A stretch of DNA of 64,000 bases, taken from Ilyonectria destructans (lineage: Eukaryota; Ascomycota; Sordariomycetes; Hypocreales; Nectriaceae). Of this stretch, positions 56,284-64,000 are shown one piece after another. The position numbers and the translations under genes were made by a program. How positions within the stretch are numbered: the first letter of the stretch is position 1; every line of letters starts with the position of its first letter. A model generated the notes under the pieces. That model ran no database searches and had not been told where the DNA came from. It saw only the letters and a program-made list of their open reading frames with translations. Location of the stretch: the NCBI GenBank assembly GCA_020740775.1, contig JAHEWK010000011.1, positions 248,001 through 312,000 of the forward strand. Direction: 5' to 3'.

Positions 56284-58018
56284 CTAAAACACATCCTGCA
56301 AGAGATATGAGATCTCTGACTTTCTATAATCATCCTCCGCAACGTATGATAAACCAGTACGATTGACATCAAATACAAGGTTGTCAGGCTGTGCAAGCGT
56401 GTACTGCGGCCATGCGACAACTCCCGAAGAGCCTTTGCCGAGGTTGGGATTGGTGTCGTGAATGAAGGCCACCCACATCTTGCTCATCAAGTTGGCCAAC
56501 TGAATGTATGTCACAGGTTTGTTCTCAAACGGACTAGTCGCGTATCCAGCCGCCTGGATGTTGTTGAAAACAAAGGCAACTTCCTGGAAATGCGTTGCTC
56601 CGTAAATAGGTCCAAGGCCATTGACGTAGACATTCCACATGTAAGAGTACACAGGTAGATCAACACCAGCGTATGACTCTGCCAGTAGTCTCCTGCCACT
56701 ATGTTGTTGATAGTCTCCAGCGAAAGCGGCCACTCGTTTCCACTGCAGGCCCCATGGGTTCGCGGCAGGTCGACCAACGTAGGAGGCGGGAATACCTACG
56801 TCAGGGTCATCTGGGTACAGCTCCGTAATGCTTGCGACTTGAGTGCTGTCTAGGCCCAGGCTAGTAAGCCAGGCTTGGAACTGTGCCGTGGTGTTGATAC
56901 CCTGTTTAGCGTATGCTGTGCCCTCGTCGAAGTTGTTGCCAAGTAGGAGCGGGACGTGGGCAAATTTACCCTCACTCAGGAGCTGAGTTGCTTGATCTGT
57001 CATGAAGTCGCCGTCGATTACAGCACTGAGCGTGGGTGAAGTGACGCCCAACGAAGTGGTGCCGTTGAAGATCTTGTTGAGTGTCTGCCAGGGAAGCTCT
57101 CTCAGGCAGTCCAATCGATCAGCAGCCGCAGCACATCCTGTCTGCTCAACTAGAGCATCAAAGTATGACTGCCAGGCCTTGGTACCGACGAACTTGGCGA
57201 CGGGGCTGCCACTTTCGAGTATCGCGCTGCGAAACAAGCCATCGGACTTTCCATCATAGGCGACGAGTTGCATTCCTAGAGATCGAGCGCCAGCCGACTC
57301 TCCCCAGATTGTGACCTTGTCGGGGCTGCCACCAAACGCGCCGATGTTGTCCTGAAGCCATCCCAGCGCCATACGCTGGTCCTTGAAGGCAATGTTGCCA
57401 GCTCCTGCGTCTTGCATCTCCTTTCCGAACAGGAAGCCCCAGTAGGAGAGGCGGTAGTTGATTGAAACGGCCACGATCGGCTTCTTCTCTTTCACGGATT
57501 GATCGACGATGTAACTGAGGTTATACCTTGGGTCGCGCGAACCTCCCATCACGTAGCTCTGTCACACCATAGTTAGCAACAGCCGAGAATCAAGTGTCTT
57601 GACCATGAGAACTCACCCCGCCATGCACCCAGACACCGACTGGGAGATCATCTCCTGCTCCTGTACCTGCGGGACGGACAACGTTGACAGTCAAGCAGTC
57701 CTCGGAAACGGGATTGCCCAGGTTCGCAGTATCTGAACCGTATCCGATACACATCAACCCATATTCGGTAGCGGATCGGGGCTCGTCGAAGGATTCCTTA
57801 AGTGGTTGAGGCGATGCGAAGCGGAGAGGACCAACGGGAGGTTGCGCGTATGGGATGCCGAGGAAAAAGTCCTGCGCATATTGCTCGTTGTGTACGCCTA
57901 TATAGGTGCCGTTGTCAAGATGGACGGAGGGAGCTGAACCACACAGGCCGGCGGAGGACTCGGCCGATGTCAAGCCTGTCAGAATTGCCAAGAGAAGGTT
58001 TCGTCCGTACGAATGCAT
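56284..58018 (-). CDS. Secreted type-B carboxylesterase
   Basis: Predicted 558 residues from exons 58018-57617 and 57558-56284 (58-bp intron). The signal peptide is MHSYGRNLLLAILTGLTSA. Family blocks are FLGIPYAQPPVGPLRF, SEDCLTVNV (EDCLxLNV motif), VHGG oxyanion loop, INYRLSYWGFL, and the nucleophile elbow TIWGESAGARS. The catalytic His is in GATHFQEVAFVF. Several NxS/T sites and the signal peptide indicate secretion. The substrate class is esters, possibly lipids, lactones or feruloyl-type compounds. It lies between two PTH11-like genes, and the layout does not show a shared promoter. Confidence 0.92.
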
Positions 58019-59598
58019 CTTGAGCGTCAGACGAGATGTGGCTTACCAGAGTTTCGAAAGGGAGGGAGATTCTTCACATTAGCGGCATGTCTCCTGTAGA
58101 TCGCAAAGGCACGCTTATAACGAGACTGGTTCAAGCTGGTAGTGGGCCAATCATTTCATGAACTCGAGAGATTATTTCGTCATATCCATGTCTGAATGAA
58201 ATCCTGATGCACCGCCCGGAAAACTGGGTTACGGACCGCAGCCAGAGATCCCGTAGACTCCCATGCTTTCCCACATGAGGGATGGTTTCGGTGTTGACAC
58301 CACCGACTTGTGTTAGTGACTCTGTCGATCACTGCCAAATGTATCCGGCCTTTGGCAGATCAGTGACGATTCATGCCCTTGCCCGTGTTGTGGATCATGC
58401 TTTTCAGCTTATCCACATGGTTCGCTTGTTCTGGAAGTGAGCTTGTGGTTGTGGCCGACCGTTGCCATTACTTCAAAGTTTCTCTGCATCTTTCATTGGA
58501 ATTGCAAAATATGATATGGCTACTGTCATTCTACATGCTGGTTAATGGCATTCCCCTTTGTCCGGATGCCGGAAGTGTCACGGAACAAGCGGCCGCTATT
58601 CCCAGATTCAGTTAGGATCTCAGCTTGCCATACCCTCGGTAGCGTGACTCGTGGGAACCTGATATGGCTAGCGATGGTCTAAGTGGCTTGAAAAACGCAC
58701 GAATAGAAAGTCATATCATCAGAAGGTTTAACGCTAGCTCGGCATGAGAATACGCGAAGATGATAGCGTGGCTAGAAACCATACTACTTGAATCAGGGGT
58801 AAGCAGCCCAATTCCCGGGTTTTATTTGCTTCCGAGAGTGGGTTTCTGCGTGATGTAATGAGTAAGATCCAAGGCGTGAGGCTTGGGTGGTCAACATGTA
58901 CTGACTCGTGCTCGTCGCACCGTCAACAGTCAAACCAGCCCCTTGTCATACTTGAGTCAGGCAAGTCAGACTGTCAGTGATGCCCGTCAGCTCGTCAGGG
59001 TATTTTTAAGGCAGGCAATGATGAATTTCTTGATGTTTGTTATTCCATGTGAATCGAACAGCTCATCATTAAAGTTGTGCGAAGTTCAATATATGACAAG
59101 CAATTATTTCCAACAAGTAAAATGAAAACAACTCAATACAAAACCCCGTCAACATGCAACAGGAAAGGAAACTGTGGCTGAGACTGCCTGAGAATGGTGT
59201 GAAGGGAACATGACTGAGGGACAAAAGGGGCATGCCTTCCCTCCATCAGCTCATTGGGCCCAAGAGCTGAGAGTGTAGTGTTAACTCTAATCCCCGGTGT
59301 GCTAGTGAAACGGCACGGCGCCTCGTGTGTGTGTCTAGCGTTGTTGATCCTTGCCCAAATATGTTGCCGATGAGCGCACTTGACAGAACTTTTGCGCCAC
59401 GGCGTCCGGGAAGCTCCAGTCAGGGACGGACAATGAAGAGACGATCAATGGAGGGACTAATAAATATAAGGTCGAGAGGGGCCGGAAAGCCAGGATGTGG
59501 GTGGGATTGCCATTGATGCATGTCACTGCTGTGCACTCTGCAGCTGTTGCTTTTGATCATCGCCTCATTGCAATTTGGTGCGTGCAGCGAGTTTCACA
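58019..59598. other. Intergenic, no gene recognised
   Basis: About 1.6 kb between the divergent carboxylesterase and PTH11-like genes. A TATA-like aataaatataagg is at about 59459-59471, around 130 bp before the ATG of the next gene. No gene was seen. Confidence 0.45.
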
Positions 59599-61003
59599 AT
59601 GGCGGAAAGCAGGGGCGCCCGGCTTATTGCCTCCTGTTGGTCTCTGACAGCGGCGGCTGCCATATTGCTCTTCCTGCGCTTATACTGCAAATTGTGGCGC
59701 GGTAGAGGCCTGTGGTGGGACGACCATTTGTTGATCATTGCCTGGGTATGTCGGGTGAATCTCTGTCACATATGACTGCCCCAACCGTTTGGTAACTCAT
59801 GTTCTCGTCTTTAGGTAGCACTGGCGATCGCCGTGTCGATCAATACCTACATCGTGTCTCTTGGGTTTGGTAGTCACATCTGGACCATCAGTGACGAGAA
59901 TCTGAAGACTATCAACCTCAATACGATCCTTGTTGCGACATTCGGAATTATAGCAACAACCACGAGCAAGACGTCGTTTGCCATGACATTGTACCGGATC
60001 GCTACGAATGCGTGGATGAAATACTTCCTTATCTTTGTCATTGTTACCATCAACGTATCAATGAATCTGGTGTGGATTTTCGGCTTCGCCAAATGCACGC
60101 CGTTGAAAAAGGTGTGGGATAGTGATGTGCCGGGGACTTGCTGGGACAGGAGGCGTCTCGTCAAATTCCAGCTATTTGCGGCTTGTAAGACCAAGAGAAC
60201 GGATCCGATCTCCAATCTTCCAATGGACTAACAAGTTGTTATAGACTACTCCGCGATCCTGGACTTCGTGTTGGCATTCCTTCCTTGGCAGATCATCATG
60301 GGCATGTCGATGCGGCGTCGCGAGAGGCTTGGAGTCGCCGTAGCAATGAGCTTAGGTGCCATGTACGAACCCCCAAGAGAACCTTATTGCACCCGAGGTC
60401 ATTGACTAATGCTGAAATAGTGCCGGAGTGACGGGAATTGTGAAAGCAGTGCTGGTGGTCAACATGACCAGCCCCGACCTTACTTATGCCCGCGTTGATC
60501 TAACCATCTGGACACTGACGGAGCCAGCAGCCTCAATCATGGCAATCTCGATCCCTATTCTGTAAGTTTTAGTGTTCAGTTCCCTTACCTGCTGTGAAAC
60601 CAGATGACTAACGCGACATAGGAGGATGCTGTATCGGGAGCTCAAGTCAAGTCAAAAAAGTTATCCTCGAAATAAATCGCAGACGAATCCACTTGAACCG
60701 GGAATGGGAAGCCACGCTCAAGCTGGCTCGGACCAGAGAAAATCGAATCGATTTGGCTTTGGTTCTAAATACGGCCGGAACTCTGTTCTCATTATGTCAA
60801 CTGCGGGGTGGCAGGAGTCTCAAGAAGCTCTGCAGGATGCAGAAGGCAGCGAATCCAAACCATCGCTGAGACAGGGTGGCGTCTTGAAAACGGAAGAAGT
60901 GAGGGTACACCACGAACGGGTAAGCTTGAGCGACGAGAACTCAATAGAGCTCAAACCTTTGAGCGTGGCCCATGTGAATAATGGAAAGGGTGCCGACCGT
61001 TAG
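59599..61003 (+). CDS. PTH11-like rhodopsin-domain membrane protein (2)
   Basis: Predicted 385 residues from exons 59599-59745, 59815-60184, 60245-60362, 60421-60561 and 60622-61003, all in frame. It has about seven TM segments: LIASCWSLTAAAAILLFLRLY, VALAIAVSINTYIV, TLYRIATNAWMKYFLIF, AILDFVLAFLPWQIIM, AGVTGIVKAVLVV, and AASIMAISIPILRMLYREL. The DDHLLIIAWV and PLKKVWD...GTCWD segments are typical of fungal rhodopsin-domain (PTH11-like) proteins. The tail of about 125 residues is polar, with many Ser and Lys, and looks cytoplasmic. No CFEM domain is present. ATG 59599 is chosen because the frame upstream lacks ATG. Confidence 0.85.
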
Positions 61004-62166
61004 GTATTCGAAATAAAATAATTAAAAGTGACTAATGTGCATAATTGAGACAATTACTACGCATGACCCAAGGATGTAACTACAGTCATCAACCTGGGGG
61101 TCTTGTATTGCTTTTATGGGTTCGCAAGTCTTCACCTAGGCCGGTTGGCTTCCACAGACCAGCAGTATAGTAGAGACTTTGTTGCCATGTATCCAACTAT
61201 ACTGAATATCTCATTTTATTCCATTGCCATAATCAACACTCAATCAGTGAACCTACCCTGGAGCCCAAGGAAAAGTGGAATTTACTGACTTTTCCTAAAA
61301 TTAACCTATCCCTCAAATCGACTCTATACTTGAGACATTACTTCCCTCACTCCTTCTACTTTAATTATAGTCTTATGCATTAACGGGGGAATGCAAAATA
61401 GCACGCATATCTTGACTGTTCGATACTACGCTTAGGCCACGATGTGATGCTCATACGACAGCTTAGATGAATTGTAAAAGCCGAAACTTTTGAAGATAAT
61501 TTATAACGCGTGCCATTATATGTCAAATATTCTTCCTAGCATAGAATTATTCATTGCCAGAGCGTGCAAATTGTTGAAGAACGGAGTAGATGTCGCAGAA
61601 TTTAAGGTAGATAGAGGCGATATGGATGGTACGCCAAGACTACATCCAGGGCCTCTGGGATCGATGCCGCATATGGTGATTCTGCCGTAAAGCCAAGGCT
61701 TGGTATAGGCCTCGCCTTTCGGTATACGAAAATACAGTTACCTTTACTATTCCTAGTCTATTCTCTACATGATTGGTATCTTTGTGTGTGAATTCCGGTT
61801 AGGGTGGCGGTGCAAGTGGGGATCTCGGAGGACTTTTGAAACCCCGCTGGACTTTCGCATGGAGAGATGGCTAAAGCTAGAAGGTAGCTAGAGTCTATCG
61901 CCGACACTAACCCTTATCGAGCAGTTCCCAAGCCAGTGCAACCTTATCTTTTGTCAACTTCCTAATATAGAGGGCTTTCTGTACTATCAGTGGTAGATAT
62001 AGGGTTATTGACTTAACACTTAGAGTCATGCGTTAAAGTTGCGCGCTGGGCAAGGCAGTGGCTATTGGTGCTAATAGGTATATAAGATCATGGATGCGTC
62101 ATGATTTCCTAAGTGGAGAGCAGCAACTTTTGTCTCTATTTGTTTCCCTCGGGCTTGACCGTGACA
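61004..62166. other. Intergenic, no gene recognised
   Basis: About 1.2 kb with no supported gene. The part before 62167 holds the promoter of the M14 carboxypeptidase gene. Confidence 0.45.
62079..62086 (+). promoter_or_regulatory. Putative TATA box of the M14 carboxypeptidase gene
   Basis: TATATAAG about 80-90 bp upstream of the ATG at 62167. Confidence 0.5.
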
Positions 62167-63486
62167 ATGAAAGCCTCTCTTCTCAGTACGCTGCTTGCGC
62201 TCTCTTCAGTGACATCGGGATGCCTTCTCCCCGAAGAGCGCGAGGGCGGTGAAATGAGGACAGTTGTCCGCCGCCAAACGAGCAATGGAACGCCAATTGG
62301 CACTGGCGATAGATTCAGTGCCGGAGCAACAGCGCCAAGAGGACTGGGAACGCAATCCACCACATTTAGCACGCTGCTGAACGTCAACGAGATCAAGAGC
62401 GGTCTGCAAGGCCTCGCGAGTACGTACGGAATCACAACGTTTGAGACCCCGTACAAGACCTACCAAGGCGCCACTGTGCTTGGAGCCAAGGTTGGAGGCA
62501 CCGGAGGCACCTGCAACAACGCCTATCGTGTCTTCTTCAATGGCAACATCCACGCTCGAGAGCGCGGATCTATGGACAGCGTGCTGTACTTCATCTCGGA
62601 TCTGCTGTACGCCAACAAGAACAACGTCGGCCTCACATACGGATCCAAGACATACACCAGCGCGCAAGTCAAGACGGCCTTGTCCGCCGGAATTGTCTTC
62701 ATTCCGCTGAGCAACCCCGACGGAGTTGCCTACGATCAGTCGACCAACAGCTGCTGGCGAAAGAACCGCAACCCCAACTCGGGCGGATCCGTCGGAGTGG
62801 ATCTGAACCGCAACTTCGACTTCCTCTGGGACTTTAAGAATCTCTTCGCGTCCAGCGTGCAGTCAAGTGTGGCCTCGACCTCGACCAGCTCTGAGGTGTA
62901 CCACGGAACCAGCGCCTTCTCCGAGCCGGAGACCAAGAACATCAAGTGGGTGTTTGATACATACTCCAAGGTCCGTTGGTTCGTTGACCTGCACTCGTAC
63001 GCAGGCGACGTGCTCTACAGCTGGGGCAGTGACGAGAACCAGTCCAAGTATTCGTACATGAGCTTTCTCAACAGCACTTACAGCAGTGTCCGCGGTGTCC
63101 TTACCGATACACCTGGTTCGGGCAAAGGCTACGGCGAGTATACGCCTCAAGCCGAGGACGACGCCAATGTCGCCGCAGCCGATCGCATGGTTTCCGCCAT
63201 GACTGCGGGCGGCGGCCGTTCTTACACGGCCATGCAAGCAGCCGCTCTGTATCCCACGTCCGGTGCTAGCGACGATTATGCCTACTCGCGACACTTTGCG
63301 GACACCAGCAAGAATCTTGTTCACGCCTACACAGTCGAGTTTGGGTTCGGCAATAGCGCGGCGTCCTGCCCGTTCTATCCCACTGTTGCTCAGTACAACT
63401 CAAACCTCAAAGCAACCAGTGCTGGTTTCATGGAGTTGTTGTTGTCTGCCGTTGACCTGGGACTTGGTGATGCGCAGACATGTTAA
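62167..63486 (+). CDS. Secreted zinc carboxypeptidase (M14 family)
   Basis: A single-exon 439-residue protein. The signal peptide is MKASLLSTLLALSSVTSGC. The zinc site is GNIHARERG (HxxE) with the distal His in FVDLHSYAG. Substrate-binding Arg/Asn lie in GVDLNRNFD and the catalytic Glu in TVEFGFGNS. NPDGVAYDQ and SCWRKNRNP are further family blocks. The acidic, Arg-containing segment before QTSNGTPIG may be a propeptide with a VVRR processing site. It should be an extracellular enzyme that releases C-terminal residues. The ATG at 62167 gives a clean signal peptide. The ORF is intact and its codon use is C-rich, unlike the AT-rich flanks. Confidence 0.93.
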   Translation: MKASLLSTLLALSSVTSGCLLPEEREGGEMRTVVRRQTSNGTPIGTGDRFSAGATAPRGLGTQSTTFSTLLNVNEIKSGLQGLASTYGITTFETPYKTYQGATVLGAKVGGTGGTCNNAYRVFFNGNIHARERGSMDSVLYFISDLLYANKNNVGLTYGSKTYTSAQVKTALSAGIVFIPLSNPDGVAYDQSTNSCWRKNRNPNSGGSVGVDLNRNFDFLWDFKNLFASSVQSSVASTSTSSEVYHGTSAFSEPETKNIKWVFDTYSKVRWFVDLHSYAGDVLYSWGSDENQSKYSYMSFLNSTYSSVRGVLTDTPGSGKGYGEYTPQAEDDANVAAADRMVSAMTAGGGRSYTAMQAAALYPTSGASDDYAYSRHFADTSKNLVHAYTVEFGFGNSAASCPFYPTVAQYNSNLKATSAGFMELLLSAVDLGLGDAQTC

Positions 63487-64000
63487 GTTGTGATGACCGA
63501 AAGAGCATGCATTCGTGAGGATTTACGTATGAGATAGAATTATGACGGGATGAGGTCAAGAGTGGACCACAGGACGTTGAGCTGCAAGACATTTGGTGCT
63601 TCAGCCTTCAAGGACGATCTTGCTACCTGTAAATAAGAGTGCATTCTGAACCTGAAAGGTAATGAGGCGAGTAAATACAACGAAAGCAGAAATGAATCGT
63701 TTACTGGGTGTCGACCCTTGTTCCTTTGATAAATCTAGTGAATCCGTTCCATTAGAAATAGGGTGCAACCACTACATCCTACCATGTTGTACTCGCGCTC
63801 CTTCTTTCTCACATAAATATACTCCGAAAGTCAATCGAGAATAGAGCTACAGCCCTAGTCATTTTCAGTGAAAGGTCCGCGTCGTTTTGCAGCATATAAT
63901 CCAGCGAGATTTGATTCTCTGCTCAAATATCGAGAAGGCTCTTGCTCTACGAAATCTCTGAACCTTGCTTGATCTGTGGCGCGGATGTGACCTTGCTGGC
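63487..64000. other. Window end, no gene recognised
   Basis: 3' flank of the carboxypeptidase gene and 0.5 kb to the edge. Nothing coding could be supported. Confidence 0.45.

Noticed and set aside
1..64000. CRISPR arrays, rRNA genes, riboswitches or intact transposons
   Set aside because: No regular direct repeats with spacers, no rRNA or recognisable riboswitch motifs, and no transposase or reverse-transcriptase motifs were seen; the organism is eukaryotic.

Overview
The window is nuclear DNA of a filamentous ascomycete (Pezizomycotina). Most genes carry short spliceosomal introns of about 45-70 bp with GTRNGT-type donors, CTRAC-like branch sites and YAG acceptors. The families are typical of such fungi: a Zn2Cys6 regulator, PTH11/rhodopsin-domain membrane proteins, cerato-platanin, HsbA, an MFS sugar porter and a NACHT/STAND relic. 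I cannot name the species. Exon chains were assembled by eye from reading frame, splice sites and family motifs. Nothing was computed or searched, and product names are family recognition, not database hits.

Layout. 1-6 kb: 3' part of a succinate-semialdehyde dehydrogenase, a broken zinc alcohol dehydrogenase, a small tautomerase, an MBL-fold hydrolase and a candidate solo LTR. 6.8-13 kb: an MFS sugar-type transporter divergent from a DUF1479 oxygenase-like gene, then an SDR gene with two frameshifts. 13-16 kb: gene-poor and AT-rich, with a truncated NLR-type N-terminal gene. 16-20.3 kb: a PrxQ/BCP-type peroxiredoxin and an iron-containing redox enzyme (haem-oxygenase-like) interrupted by one frameshift. 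23-27 kb: a secreted serine carboxypeptidase and an HsbA-type surface protein. 27.6-31.7 kb: a cytochrome P450 divergent from a cytochrome b5/b5-reductase fusion, the most system-like part of the window. 32-39 kb: an alkaline ceramidase with a 13-nt microexon, an acyltransferase-3 membrane protein, and a lysine-rich repeat protein beside an unrecognised gene. 39.6-46 kb: an aldo/keto reductase, an HSL-type hydrolase, a Zn2Cys6 regulator and a DUF4336 protein. 46.5-53 kb: a degraded GDSL/CE16-like esterase, a cerato-platanin gene, and a degraded NACHT/STAND gene. 53-63.5 kb: two PTH11-like rhodopsin-domain proteins flanking a secreted type-B carboxylesterase, then a secreted M14 zinc carboxypeptidase.

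How the genes may work together. The region looks like accessory chromosome: long gene-poor gaps, five broken genes, and many products for secretion, surface sensing or small-molecule redox work. The P450 and b5/b5R fusion share a 0.94-kb promoter region, which suggests an electron donor and its oxygenase. The hydrolase and the Zn2Cys6 regulator lie next to each other on the same strand, which suggests local control. No polyketide or peptide synthase core gene is present, so this is not a classic secondary-metabolite cluster. I saw no convincing tRNA, rRNA, CRISPR array or intact transposon.
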